Shown here: positions 1 through 8,229 of the stretch, piece after piece
Layout of the letters: each line of letters begins with the position of its first letter
Numbering within the stretch: the first letter of the stretch is position 1
Source of the DNA: Planomonospora parontospora
Lineage (GTDB): Bacteria > Actinomycetota > Actinomycetes > Streptosporangiales > Streptosporangiaceae
Reading direction: 5' to 3'
Assembly (NCBI GenBank): GCA_014647935.1
Contig: BMQD01000022.1
Span: forward strand, 1-64,000
DNA length: 64,000 nt
The notes under the pieces: generated by a model
What the model saw: the letters and a program-made list of their open reading frames with translations, nothing else
Database searches by the model: none
Told to the model about the DNA's origin: nothing
Position numbers and translations under genes: made by a program

Positions 1-532
1 GTGGTACCTGCCACGACCAAACCTCTCTCGGTTCGATCTCCACGTTACGAGGGGAAGCTCAGCGGGGCTAAGCCGTGGATGTGGGGGCGTCCGCCACCGG
101 CTCCCCGGCGCCTGCGCCGCCGGTTCGTCTACATGCTTTGAGGAACGCAGCACTAGGTCACGGATCGTGGACTCGCGGGTCCGTCCGCGGCTGCGGGTAC
201 TCCGGTCCACGGCGGGACCGGCCAGGACCGTCAGGACGAGCAGGCCGGACGCATGCACCACCGGATCGGCCACCTCAAGGACACCTCAAGGACACCGCGA
301 GGCCACGGGGAGGCCACCGTGAGGCCGCCAGGTCGTCGGCGCGGATGCCGGCTGTTCCAGCGGGCCGGTCGCCCGAGCCCGGCTGCCGATGATGACCAAA
401 ACATCACCTGATATCCCCTATGACATGCTTTGCCGAGGGTAGGCAGGAAGTGGTCCGGCGACCGGCTGCGCCGCGGTGCGCTGTCTCCTGAGCCGGCACG
501 TTTCTGGTGACCCCGGAAGTGGGTGGAGTGCG
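1..532. other. Gene-free stretch before the histidine kinase
   Basis: I see no supportable gene here. A 105-codon open frame at 75-392 has Arg/Pro/Gly-rich shadow-like composition and no recognisable domain. A short direct repeat (CTCAAGGACAC twice) lies around 274-295. A possible weak -10 (TATGAC, 419-424) could serve the downstream kinase, but no good -35 is visible. Confidence 0.5.
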
Positions 533-1750
533 ATGACGTCCTGGCCGCGGCCGGACGACGAGGCCGAGCGGGTACGCGAACTGGAGGAGCTGCACGCCCT
601 CGACGCCGTCCCCGAGCCGCAGTTCTCCTCCATCGCGACCCTGGCCGCGCACATGTGCGGCACCCCGATCGGACTGGTCAACCTGGTCGGGCACGACACG
701 CAGTACCTCAAGGGGCGCCACGGCATCACCTGGACCGAGATGGACCGGCGCGATTCGTTCTGCCAGTACACCATCTGCGGCGACCAGATCATGGAGATCC
801 CCGACGCCCAGGCCGATCCCCGCTTCCGTGACAACTCGGTCGTGGTGGGGGAGCCGTACGTGCGCTTCTACGCGGGAGCGCCGGTGGTCAGCGGTCACGG
901 TCACGCACTGGGCACGGTGTGCGTGGCCGACACCCGGCCGCGCCTGCTCTCGGACGACCAGCGCCAGGCGCTGACGACCCTGGCGGGCAACACCGCGGGG
1001 CTGCTGCAACTGCACCACCACGCCCTGCGGTCCGAGCAGATGCTGGCCCGGATGCGGGAGGTCGAGGAGCTGAAGAACCAGTTCCTGCGCACCGTCAACC
1101 ACGAGCTGCGCACCCCGCTCACGGCGATCAGCTCCTACCTGCAGATCATCTGTGACGGTGACCTGGACGAGGCCACCGAGCAGAGGTTCCTGCGCGTCAT
1201 CGAGCGCAACAGCGACCGGCTCCGTGACCTGCTGGACGAGCTGCTGCTGATGGCCAGCCTGAACGCCGGCACCGCCGCCTTCGCCCCGGGGCAGGCCGAC
1301 CTGGCCGCCCTGGTCCACCGTACGGTGGCCGCCCTGGCCGAGCGGGTCCGCACCGGACAGCTGACCATGACCGTGCACGCCCCGCGGGCGGTGATGGCGT
1401 GCGCCGACGCCGGGCGGGTCCAGCACGCCCTGACCCAGCTGCTGGACAACGCGATCAAGTTCACCCCGCCCGGCGGCCGCATCGAGGTGGCCGCGTGGAG
1501 CGATCCGGCCCCGACCGTGGAGGTGTGCGACACCGGCATCGGTATCGGTGCGGCCGACATCGAGCACGTCTTCGACGACTTCTACCGCGCGCCCGAGGCG
1601 GAGGAGCGCGCCATCGGCGGCACCGGCATCGGCCTGTCCATCACCCGCAAGATCGTCGAGTTGCACGACGGCACCGTGCAGATAGACAGCCGCCCCGACA
1701 GGGGCACCCGGGTCCGCCTGATCCTGCCCGCCCCGGTGCCGTGCGGGTAG
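533..1750 (+). CDS. GAF-domain sensor histidine kinase
   Basis: A 405-residue cytoplasmic-type sensor kinase. Residues about 30-170 form a GAF domain of the kind that starts with an FSSIATLAAHMCGTPIGLVN stretch. It is followed by a HisKA dimerisation helix with the phospho-accepting His in NHELRTP (about residue 189) and a full HATPase domain: DNAIKF N-box, DTGIGIG G1-box, GTGIGLS G2-box. No transmembrane segment is visible, so the signal is probably sensed inside the cell. I chose the ATG at 533, after GTGGAG, over an in-frame ATG at 476, because the family similarity begins just after it. No response regulator lies next to it, so it looks like an orphan kinase. Its ligand cannot be told from sequence. 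Confidence 0.9.
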   Translation: MTSWPRPDDEAERVRELEELHALDAVPEPQFSSIATLAAHMCGTPIGLVNLVGHDTQYLKGRHGITWTEMDRRDSFCQYTICGDQIMEIPDAQADPRFRDNSVVVGEPYVRFYAGAPVVSGHGHALGTVCVADTRPRLLSDDQRQALTTLAGNTAGLLQLHHHALRSEQMLARMREVEELKNQFLRTVNHELRTPLTAISSYLQIICDGDLDEATEQRFLRVIERNSDRLRDLLDELLLMASLNAGTAAFAPGQADLAALVHRTVAALAERVRTGQLTMTVHAPRAVMACADAGRVQHALTQLLDNAIKFTPPGGRIEVAAWSDPAPTVEVCDTGIGIGAADIEHVFDDFYRAPEAEERAIGGTGIGLSITRKIVELHDGTVQIDSRPDRGTRVRLILPAPVPCG

Positions 1751-1819
1751 GGCGCCGACCGGTTCGGCCGCACGCGCGGACCGTCCCCGACCGGCCGCAC
1801 CCGAAGGGCCGATCCGGTG

Positions 1820-1839
1820 GCCGGGCGGGCGGGCCCGGC
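1820..1839. terminator. Hairpin in convergent gap
   Basis: GCCGGGC and GCCCGGC form 7-bp arms around a 6-base loop between the convergent kinase and TetR genes. No T-run follows, as is usual for actinomycete terminators. The surrounding gap also carries GGGACGG repeats. Confidence 0.35.
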
Positions 1840-1921
1840 GGTCGCGGGCGGCGTCATCGCGGACGGGACGGGACGGGTGAGGGCGGGACGGGCGAGGACG
1901 GTCGCATCACGACGGCAGGGG

Positions 1922-2605
1922 TCATCGCAGCCGGTGCTGCAGGGCCGGAGCCAGTTCGGTGGTGGTGAGCAGGAAGGCCACGATGTAATCGACGAGGTGG
2001 TCGCGACCGGTGTCCAGGTCGCCGCGGAACCAGTCGGTCAGCAGGTCCCACAGGCCGGCGGTGACGGTCAGGGCGGTCAGGTGGAGATCGGTGGCGGACA
2101 GGGGGACCTCGTCCAGCAGTTCACGGGCCTGCGCGGTGAAGACGCCCGCCAGGGTCCGGATGATGCGGCGGCGGCGTTGCTGCAGCAGTGGATGGGCGGA
2201 GAACTCGTGGGCCAGGATGCGGCCTCGGCGCGGGTCGGCGGACAGGAAGTCCACGATGGCCTCCACCACCGCGCGGGCGCGGGCGCGCAGGCGGTGGGGG
2301 GCGGCCGCGGCCGCGGCCAGGATCACGGCGGTGCCCTGGGCGGCCTGGCCGTCGACGACGGCCAGCAGCAGGGCGTCCAGGTCGGCGAAGTTCTCGTAGA
2401 AGTAGCGGTCGTTCAGGCCGGCCTGCCTGCACACGCCTCGCACGGTCGCGGCGGCCCAGCCGTGGCGGCCCAGTACTTCCAGGCCGGCCTCCAGCAGTGC
2501 GGCGCGGCGCTGAGCCCGGCGTTGTTCGGCCGACATCCCGCGGTAGGGGCGTGCGGAAGGGGTCGAGGAGGTCACGACATCCGATTGTGCCGCAGCCCTT
2601 GACAC
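1922..2605 (-). CDS. TetR family regulator
   Basis: A 227-residue TetR-type repressor. The N-terminal three-helix DNA-binding domain spans about residues 30-80 (LLEAGLEVLGRHGWAAATV, then the recognition helix region CRQAGLNDRYFYENFADLDA). The rest is an all-helical ligand-binding domain. The GTG at 2605 is supported by a -10-like GATTTA six bases upstream, which would make the mRNA leaderless; a GTG at 2575 is an alternative. It is divergent from the P450 at 2701 with a large palindrome between them, so it probably represses both itself and the P450. The ligand is unknown; given the P450, a lipid or sterol-like substrate is possible but inferred. Confidence 0.9.
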   Translation of the reverse strand: MSRAAAQSDVVTSSTPSARPYRGMSAEQRRAQRRAALLEAGLEVLGRHGWAAATVRGVCRQAGLNDRYFYENFADLDALLLAVVDGQAAQGTAVILAAAAAAPHRLRARARAVVEAIVDFLSADPRRGRILAHEFSAHPLLQQRRRRIIRTLAGVFTAQARELLDEVPLSATDLHLTALTVTAGLWDLLTDWFRGDLDTGRDHLVDYIVAFLLTTTELAPALQHRLR

Positions 2606-2615
2606 CCCGGCTAAA

Positions 2616-2662
2616 TCTGGTGATCGTTGACACCAGAATTTCTGGTGTCAACGATCACCAGA
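2616..2662. promoter_or_regulatory. Large palindromic operator between tetR and P450
   Basis: Two perfect 23-base arms (2616-2638 and 2640-2662) flank a single central T. Each arm is itself a CTGGTG...CACCAG dyad, so the element holds nested operator halves. It contains TTGACA on the plus strand (2627-2632), which could be the P450 -35, and it abuts the -10 region of tetR. This is a natural site for the adjacent TetR protein to shut both promoters. Confidence 0.8.
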
Positions 2663-2700
2663 AACGAGTCCCCCTGCCGCGCAGGGAAAGGCGGTCGCCT

Positions 2701-4101
2701 GTGACCACGCAAGAGCCGGCATCCTCCGTCCCCCTCACGGTGGCGGCCATCGACCTGAGCGACCTGAGGTTCTGGGCCCGGCCACCGGCCGAGCGCGCCC
2801 GGGCCTTCGCACTGCTGCGGGCCCAGCCGCACCCGCTGTACTTCCGCCTGCCCAGGGTTCCCTTCCTGCGGCGGGACCCCGGCTCCTGGGCACTGGTCCG
2901 GCACGCCGACGTGGTGGAGGCCAGCCGGCGTCCCGAGATCTTCAGCAGCGAGCCCAGCGCCACCAGTCCCACCGACATGCCGGGCTGGATGAGCGGATAC
3001 TTCACCTCGATGATCGATATGGACGACCCGCGGCACGCCAAGATCCGCCGGATCATCTCCCGGGCGTTCACCCCCAAGGTGCTGGCCGCAGCGGACGACG
3101 ACATCGCACGGCGGGCCGCGCGGATCGTCGAGGAACTGATCGCGGCGGGCCCGGGCGACTTCGTGGCCCAGGTGGCGACGCGGCTGCCGGTCGAGGTGAT
3201 CTGCGACATGCTCGGCATTCCGTCTCGCCACCACGCCCAGGTGGTGAAGTCGACCAACATCGTGGTCGGTTACACCGATCCCGAGTACGTCGGTGCGACG
3301 GCGGACTACACCGGAGCCGAGGTCAGGGTCTCACCACTGCGTGTGATCCGCGTGCTGACCACGGTGATGCTGGCCGGATGGCGGCTGCACCGGCTGGCCG
3401 CCCGGCTCGGCCGCCGGCGCCGGCGTACGCCGGCCGATGACCTGACCTCCGCGCTGGTCAACGCCAACATCGACGGGGAGCGGCTGAGCCCGCGCGAGTT
3501 CGCCGCGTTCTTCCTGCTGCTGGTGGTGGCCGGCAACGAGACCACGCGCACCGCGATCGCCCACGGCCTGAAGCTGTTCACCGACCATCCCGACCAGCGG
3601 CGCCTGCTGCTGGAGGACTTCGAGGGCCGCATCGGCGGCGCCGTGGAGGAGATCGTGCGCCACAGCAGCCCCGTCATCTTCATGCGCCGCAACCTCACCC
3701 GAGACGCCGAGATCAACGGCCACCACTACCGGGCCGGGCAGAAGGTGACGTTGTTCTACGCCTCCGCCAACCGCGACGAGGCCGTTTTCGCCGACCCCGA
3801 CGCCTTCGACATCACCCGCTCACCCAACCCGCACGTCGGTTTCGGCGGGCCGGGACCGCACTTCTGCCTGGGGGCGCACCTGGCCCGCCGCGAGATGACG
3901 GTGATGTTCCGCGAGCTGTTCACCCGCCTGCCCGACATCGCCGCCGGCGAGCCCGACCGGCTGCTGTCCAGCTTCGTCAACGGCTGCAAACGCCTGCCGT
4001 GCACCTTCACCGTCCCGCGGACCGTCCCGGGCGAGGGCACGCCCGGCGGTGATCGATCAGGAACCGGACCAGGCCGATGCCGGATGACGGGACGTCCGTA
4101 G
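2701..4101 (+). CDS. Cytochrome P450 (CYP124/125-like features)
   Basis: A 466-residue soluble bacterial P450. Visible landmarks are the MDDPRHAKIRRIISRAFTP segment at the C-helix, the I-helix oxygen-activation motif VAGNETTR, the EEIVRH ExxR motif, and the heme loop FGGPGPHFCLGAHLARRE with its Cys ligand. The MIDMDDP and VVAGNETTR style resembles the CYP124/CYP125/CYP142 lipid and sterol side-chain hydroxylases, but I cannot assign a family or substrate. I chose GTG 2701 because GGGAAAGG lies ten bases upstream and the family N-terminus starts here; longer in-frame starts run back through the tetR gene. No ferredoxin or reductase is adjacent. The C-terminal 30 residues are a low-complexity Gly/Arg tail. 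Confidence 0.92.
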   Translation: MTTQEPASSVPLTVAAIDLSDLRFWARPPAERARAFALLRAQPHPLYFRLPRVPFLRRDPGSWALVRHADVVEASRRPEIFSSEPSATSPTDMPGWMSGYFTSMIDMDDPRHAKIRRIISRAFTPKVLAAADDDIARRAARIVEELIAAGPGDFVAQVATRLPVEVICDMLGIPSRHHAQVVKSTNIVVGYTDPEYVGATADYTGAEVRVSPLRVIRVLTTVMLAGWRLHRLAARLGRRRRRTPADDLTSALVNANIDGERLSPREFAAFFLLLVVAGNETTRTAIAHGLKLFTDHPDQRRLLLEDFEGRIGGAVEEIVRHSSPVIFMRRNLTRDAEINGHHYRAGQKVTLFYASANRDEAVFADPDAFDITRSPNPHVGFGGPGPHFCLGAHLARREMTVMFRELFTRLPDIAAGEPDRLLSSFVNGCKRLPCTFTVPRTVPGEGTPGGDRSGTGPGRCRMTGRP

Positions 4102-4121
4102 CCGGTGCCCGCGGGCACCGG
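4102..4121. terminator. Palindrome in convergent gap
   Basis: CCGGTGCCCG is followed directly by CGGGCACCGG, a perfect 20-base palindrome in the 30-base gap between the convergent P450 and serine hydrolase genes. It can fold on either strand as a bidirectional terminator. Confidence 0.5.
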
Positions 4122-4131
4122 CCGGCATCGC

Positions 4132-5562
4132 CTACGCGACGTCGGGCCGGGTCATCAGCGGCGACCGCAGATGCAACGCCAGATCGGGACCGGTCAGCGG
4201 CACGACGTTCCACGTCGCCACCGCCGTGCCCGCGGCGGCGTCGACCACCAGCCGGACCCGGTGCGGGGTGGTGATGACGTACAGGTCGGCGGCGAACGCC
4301 CCGCCCTGCCAGGCGCCGGTCGCGACGACCGGGCGGCCCAGCGGAGAGCTCTCCTTCCACCGGCCGTGGCCGACCGCCACCTCCAGGGAGGCCCCGAGCC
4401 GCAGGAGCCATCCGCCGTCCACCGGATCGACGGTCACCGCGGTCCCGCCGGGCAGCGGCGAGTCCTCGCCGCAGGCGTCGATCCGGGCCTTGGCGGAGCG
4501 CTCCGGGGCGGCCCGGCCCGGCACCGGCGCGAGGGACAGCCGCCGCAGCCGCTCGGCGAGGATCTCGTCGTCCCGGGTGCTCGCGGAGTGGTCCAGGCCG
4601 GGCAGCAGGCACTCCCACAAGGGGTCGAGAACGGCCTCGATCTGCGTTTCGGCGGCGGTCACGGCGACCACGAGGTCGTGCGACGGGACGACCACGCACA
4701 GCTGGCCGAAGGCGCCCTGGCCGCGGTAACCGTGACGCGACATCCAGAACTGGTAGCCGTATCCGCAGAGCGCGTCGGGACTCTCCGACCAGCCCTCGAC
4801 CTGCAGGGTCTCGATGTGCCGTCCGGTGGCGAGCTCCACCCATTCGCGCGGGACGAGCCGCCGGTCGCCCCAGAGGCCGCCGCGCAGCAGCAGCTCACCG
4901 AAGGCGGCGACGGCCTCGGTCGTCAGGTGCAGCCCGTGGAATCCGAAGGCGGCGCCGCTCGCCACCCGGTCCCATTCGGCGTGCTCGACGCCCATCGGTG
5001 TAAAGAGGCGCTCATCGAGCAGCTCCGGCAGGGTGCGGCCGGTGACCCGTTCGACCATCCGGGCCAGGACGAAGGTGGTCGCGTTGTCGTAGGAGTGCCG
5101 GGTCCCCTCGGCTTCGGGGAACGGGACGCGCAGGAAGCCCTTGACCAGGTCGCCCGGTTCGAGCCGCCAGGCCTCGTCGAGGCTGTCGCCGCGGTGTCCG
5201 GTCGTCATGGACAGCAGATGGTGGACGGTGAGGCGGCGTCCCTGCGCCGAGATGTCGGCCGGGACGTGGTCGGGCAGCACGTCCACCACCCGGTCGTCCA
5301 GCGAGAGCAGCCCGTCGGCGATCGCGAGCCCCACGGCGATCGAGGTGAAGGACTTGGTCAGCGAGTAGAGCAGGTGCGGGCGTCCGGCCGAGTACGGCGC
5401 CCACCAGCCTTCGGCGAGGACGTGGCCGTGGCGCACGACCATGATGGAGTGGCACTCGGCGGATCGCGCTTCGAGCCGGTCCAGCAGTGCGGTGATCGAG
5501 CGGGACGACACCCCTGAGGCGGCCGGTGTCGAGCGCGGCAGCAGGGCGCGTTGAGAGGGCAT
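4132..5562 (-). CDS. Serine hydrolase, beta-lactamase class C/esterase fold
   Basis: A 476-residue protein of the serine beta-lactamase/DD-peptidase superfamily. The SxxK nucleophile motif is in SLTKSF (about residue 70), and the second catalytic motif YxN is in SYDNATT. A C-terminal extension of about 140 residues resembles the accessory beta-rich domain of EstB-like or D-aminopeptidase-like members. There is no signal peptide, which argues against a secreted beta-lactamase and for an intracellular esterase or peptidase. The ATG at 5562 lies six bases behind TAGGTT, so the mRNA is probably leaderless. It stands alone, convergent with the P450. Confidence 0.88.
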   Translation of the reverse strand: MPSQRALLPRSTPAASGVSSRSITALLDRLEARSAECHSIMVVRHGHVLAEGWWAPYSAGRPHLLYSLTKSFTSIAVGLAIADGLLSLDDRVVDVLPDHVPADISAQGRRLTVHHLLSMTTGHRGDSLDEAWRLEPGDLVKGFLRVPFPEAEGTRHSYDNATTFVLARMVERVTGRTLPELLDERLFTPMGVEHAEWDRVASGAAFGFHGLHLTTEAVAAFGELLLRGGLWGDRRLVPREWVELATGRHIETLQVEGWSESPDALCGYGYQFWMSRHGYRGQGAFGQLCVVVPSHDLVVAVTAAETQIEAVLDPLWECLLPGLDHSASTRDDEILAERLRRLSLAPVPGRAAPERSAKARIDACGEDSPLPGGTAVTVDPVDGGWLLRLGASLEVAVGHGRWKESSPLGRPVVATGAWQGGAFAADLYVITTPHRVRLVVDAAAGTAVATWNVVPLTGPDLALHLRSPLMTRPDVA

Positions 5563-5574
5563 GCGGGGAACCTA
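5563..5574 (-). promoter_or_regulatory. Leaderless promoter -10 of serine hydrolase
   Basis: On the minus strand TAGGTT (5569-5574) precedes the ATG by six bases. That places transcription start at or next to the start codon. Confidence 0.5.
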
Positions 5575-5646
5575 ACAAACCCACCGAATATGCCCAATCG
5601 ATTTATGCGGCCCGGTTCGCCGTCCAGGAGTGCTCCGGTGATCACC

Positions 5647-5680
5647 GCCGGCGGTCGCGAGGTGGTCCGCGACCGCCGGC
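5647..5680. repeat. Inverted repeat in divergent intergenic region
   Basis: GCCGGCGGTCGCG (5647-5659) and CGCGACCGCCGGC (5668-5680) are perfect 13-bp arms with an eight-base loop. The element lies between divergently transcribed genes, so it is not placed as an ordinary terminator; it could be an operator. Confidence 0.5.
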
Positions 5681-5747
5681 CCCGGGGCGGGGCGGCACCC
5701 GTCCCGCCCCGGAGCCGGTACCGCCGTGCCGGAGGAGCGGGGGTTGC

Positions 5748-5760
5748 TAGTCTCACCGCT
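5748..5760 (+). promoter_or_regulatory. Leaderless promoter -10 of Nudix gene
   Basis: TAGTCT (5748-5753) is followed by seven bases and then the GTG start at 5761. This spacing decides the start codon. Confidence 0.55.
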
Positions 5761-6261
5761 GTGACGGTCAGAAACTCCCACTGCTCCTTCTGCGGTACGG
5801 CCTACACCCCGGACCAGGCCTGGCCGCGGACCTGCTCCGCGTGCGGGAACACCTCCTACCTCAACCCTCTCCCGGTCGCGGTGATGGTGCTGCCGGTGGA
5901 CGAGGGCCTGCTGGTGGTCCGCCGTGACGTCGAGCCGCACCGGGGCGCGCTCGCCCTGCCCGGCGGCTTCATCGACCTGGGCGAGTCCTGGCAGCAGGCG
6001 GCCGTGCGGGAACTGCGGGAGGAGACGGGCATCGTCGCCGACGCCGCCGACGTCCGGCTGTTCGACGTGCTCAGCGCCCCCGACGGCACCGTCCTGGTCT
6101 TCGCCCTGGGCCCGCGGACCGCCGCGTCCGCTCTGCCGCCGGTCGCCCCCACCGCCGAGACGTCGGAGTGGCTGGTGATCGACCGGCCTCGGGAACTGGC
6201 CTTCCCCCTGCACACCCGGGTCGCGGCGGCCTACTTCGGCACGCGGCGCGGAGCGGCTTGA
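5761..6261 (+). CDS. Nudix hydrolase with N-terminal zinc ribbon
   Basis: A 166-residue protein. Two CxxC pairs at the N-terminus (CSFCG and CSACGN) form a zinc ribbon like that of NADH pyrophosphatase (NudC-type) and related Nudix enzymes. The Nudix box is complete: GGFIDLGESWQQAAVRELRE followed by ETG, with the Mg-binding Glu residues present. It probably hydrolyses a nucleoside diphosphate linked to another moiety. Substrate choice cannot be read; the protein lacks the long N-terminal domain of full NudC. Start GTG 5761 is set by the leaderless -10. Confidence 0.9.
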   Translation: MTVRNSHCSFCGTAYTPDQAWPRTCSACGNTSYLNPLPVAVMVLPVDEGLLVVRRDVEPHRGALALPGGFIDLGESWQQAAVRELREETGIVADAADVRLFDVLSAPDGTVLVFALGPRTAASALPPVAPTAETSEWLVIDRPRELAFPLHTRVAAAYFGTRRGAA

Positions 6262-6362
6262 GTGCGGCGCGAAGAGGCGGCCCGCGGGGATGCCGTGCGG
6301 CGGACCGGCCCGGCGGGACGAGAGCAGGGCGGACCGGCCGCCGGGCCCGCCGGTCGGTGTGC

Positions 6363-6707
6363 ATGAGCGACCACGATGTGTTCCTCGCCGACTGTCCCGC
6401 CCGCAGCACGCTGAACCTGATCGCAGACACCTGGTCGGTGGTCGTGGTGTTCGGGCTGGGCGGCGGCCCCCGGCGCTACAGCGACCTGCGCGACCGGATC
6501 GGCGGGATCAGCAACAAGATGCTCACCCAGACGCTGCGCAAGCTGGAGCGCAACGGCCTCGTCGAGCGGCGGGATCTGGCCACCGCGCCCGCAGGCGTGG
6601 AGTACCGGTTGACCGAGCTCGGCCGCAGCCTGCTCGGACCGGTGACGGTGCTGGCCCGATGGGCCGAGGACCACGCCGAGGAACTGGCCGGAGAGGACGG
6701 CGCCTGA
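6363..6707 (+). CDS. HxlR family winged-helix regulator
   Basis: A 114-residue HxlR/DUF24-type regulator. The N-terminal Cys-containing segment ADCPARSTLNLIADTW is followed by a winged helix (RYSDLRDRIGGISNKMLTQT, LRKLERNGLVERRD) and the beta wing EYRLTELGRSLL. The single Cys near the first helix is the residue that several HxlR sensors use for redox or electrophile sensing. It ends 70 bases before a reductase gene whose promoter carries a 13-bp inverted repeat, the likely binding site. I chose ATG 6363; a GTG two codons earlier is also possible. Confidence 0.9.
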   Translation: MSDHDVFLADCPARSTLNLIADTWSVVVVFGLGGGPRRYSDLRDRIGGISNKMLTQTLRKLERNGLVERRDLATAPAGVEYRLTELGRSLLGPVTVLARWAEDHAEELAGEDGA

Positions 6708-6730
6708 CCGGAGAGGGGCGGCGCCTGACC

Positions 6731-6758
6731 GCGCAGGGAACCAGGTGGTTCCCTGCGC
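6731..6758. promoter_or_regulatory. Candidate HxlR operator
   Basis: GCGCAGGGAACCA (6731-6743) and TGGTTCCCTGCGC (6746-6758) are perfect 13-bp arms separated by GG. The element covers the -35 region of the next gene, whose -10 is at 6764-6769. This fits repression by the HxlR protein encoded just upstream. Confidence 0.7.
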
Positions 6759-6763
6759 CTCCC

Positions 6764-6777
6764 TAGCGTTACCGCCC
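6764..6777 (+). promoter_or_regulatory. Leaderless promoter -10 of the F420-type reductase
   Basis: TAGCGT (6764-6769) plus eight bases precedes the ATG at 6778. This argues for a leaderless mRNA and against the in-frame GTG at 6745, which lies inside the inverted repeat. Confidence 0.55.
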
Positions 6778-7449
6778 ATGAGAATCGGAATCTTCGGCGC
6801 CGGGGCGATGGCCGGCGCGCTCGGCGCGCGGTGGGCCGCGGCGGGGCACGAGTTGATGATCACCGGTCGTACGGCGGCCAAGGCGCGCGCCCTGGCCGAC
6901 GGGTGGGGCGCTCGCACCGGCGGCTTCGGGGAAGTGGCCGAGTTCGCGGACGTCGCCCTCATCGCGGTGCTCCACCAGGGGATGGCGGCCACGCTGGACC
7001 GGATCGGTGACGCGCTGCGCGGAAAGGTGATCATCGACTGCAACAACCCGGTCGAGGTCGGGCACTTCACCCTGGTCACCCCGCCCGGCCGGTCGATGGC
7101 CCAGGAGATCGAGCGGGCGACCGGCGGCCACGTCGTCAAGGCGTTCAACCTCTGCCACGCGCGGGTCTGGCGAATGGACCCGCCGGTGTTCGACGGCCGC
7201 CGCCTCACCGTGCCCTACTGCGGTGACGATCCCGCCGCGCTGGACGTCGCGCGCCGGCTGATCACCGACCTCGGCTGCGAACCGCTGCCGGTGGGCGGTA
7301 TCCGGCACGCCCACCACCTCGAAGCGATGGCCGCGATCGTGATCTCGTTGCTGTTCGGCGGGCACGACCCGCACACGGTCTTCAACCTCGTCGACCGCAC
7401 CACCGTCGCCACGAGTGTGCAGCCGGCTTCGCCGGATCGCCGCCCGTGA
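6778..7449 (+). CDS. NADPH-dependent F420 reductase-like NAD(P)-binding protein
   Basis: A 223-residue Rossmann protein. The N-terminal dinucleotide motif is GIFGAGAMAGALGARW and the second strand carries TGRTAAKA, a pattern that favours NADP(H). The central DCNNPVEVGH and VKAFNL stretches resemble the F420H2:NADP oxidoreductase (Fno) family and its NADPH-dependent reductase relatives. It probably passes hydride between NADP and a flavin-like or small-molecule acceptor. Whether F420 itself is used cannot be decided. It lies directly after the HxlR gene with the operator in its promoter, so redox or electrophile induction is likely. Confidence 0.82.
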   Translation: MRIGIFGAGAMAGALGARWAAAGHELMITGRTAAKARALADGWGARTGGFGEVAEFADVALIAVLHQGMAATLDRIGDALRGKVIIDCNNPVEVGHFTLVTPPGRSMAQEIERATGGHVVKAFNLCHARVWRMDPPVFDGRRLTVPYCGDDPAALDVARRLITDLGCEPLPVGGIRHAHHLEAMAAIVISLLFGGHDPHTVFNLVDRTTVATSVQPASPDRRP

Positions 7450-7598
7450 CCGCTTCGCGGAGTTCGAGCCGGAGCCCGCCCTCACCCACGGATCCGACCG
7501 GCGGCCCGCTCCCGTGACGCCGATGGAACGCCGATGGAACGCGCAGGACCCCGCCGGCGTTGTCACTGTCGTACGGCGTCCGCACGAGTGAGGAAACG

Positions 7599-8153
7599 AT
7601 GCGCCTTCTACTCTTCCTGGCCTTCCTGGTGGTCCCGGTCCTGGAGATCTGGGCGCTGATCCAGGTGGGGCAGGTCATCGGCGGCCCGCTGACGGTCTCC
7701 CTGCTGCTGGCCGACAGCCTCCTCGGCGCCTGGATCGTCCGCCGCGAGGGCCGCAGGGCCTGGCAGAGCCTGCAGACCGCGCTGCAGGGCGGCCGGATGC
7801 CCGACCGGGAGCTCGCCGACGGCGCCATGATCGTCGCAGGCGGGACGCTGCTGCTCACCCCGGGCTTCCTCACCGACGTCGCCGGGTTCCTGCTCGTGCT
7901 GCCGTTCACCCGGCCGCTGATGCGCAGGCTCGGCACCTGGTTCTTCGCCCGCAGGATCCGCACGCTGGCCGCACGGGCCGCCGGTCCCGGTCTCGCCTTC
8001 GGCACGCCGTTCGGCCCGATGGGAGCGTCCTTCGACGAGGCGGCGCGCGGCCGGGCCGGCGGGTCCGGCCCGGTGATCCACGGTCAGGTGATCCACGACG
8101 AGCCGGCGGGACCGGCCCCGCGAGACTCCGGCCGCGACCTCACCGGTCGCTGA
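7599..8153 (+). CDS. FxsA family membrane protein
   Basis: A 184-residue membrane protein. FxsA features are the N-terminal hydrophobic helix, VVPVLEIWALIQVGQVIGG, the central GAWIVRREGRRAWQSLQ loop and the LLLTPGFLTDVAGFLLVLP transmembrane block. A polar tail follows. FxsA proteins are inner-membrane proteins of unclear function, known in E. coli for relieving F-factor exclusion of phage T7. ATG 7599 is preceded by GAGGAAACG. Confidence 0.9.
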   Translation: MRLLLFLAFLVVPVLEIWALIQVGQVIGGPLTVSLLLADSLLGAWIVRREGRRAWQSLQTALQGGRMPDRELADGAMIVAGGTLLLTPGFLTDVAGFLLVLPFTRPLMRRLGTWFFARRIRTLAARAAGPGLAFGTPFGPMGASFDEAARGRAGGSGPVIHGQVIHDEPAGPAPRDSGRDLTGR

Positions 8154-8182
8154 CCGGCGGTCGCGCTCCGGGAGGGAGCCGG

Positions 8183-8226
8183 CCGCCGGCCGGTCGTGCG
8201 ATCCGGACCGCATGACCGGCCGGCGG
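8183..8226. terminator. Bidirectional terminator hairpin
   Basis: Arms CCGCCGGCCGGTC (8183-8195) and GACCGGCCGGCGG (8214-8226) pair perfectly. The stem continues into TGCG/CGCA inside the loop. It sits between the convergent fxsA-like and SRPBCC genes. Confidence 0.7.
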
Positions 8227-8229
8227 CTC

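Noticed and set aside
75-392. 105-codon open frame at the left edge
   Set aside because: Arg/Pro/Gly-rich composition typical of a chance frame in GC-rich DNA, no ribosome site, no recognisable domain.
4105-5517. 470-codon plus frame opposite the serine hydrolase
   Set aside because: Shadow of the SxxK/YxN hydrolase; no ribosome site and no family features.
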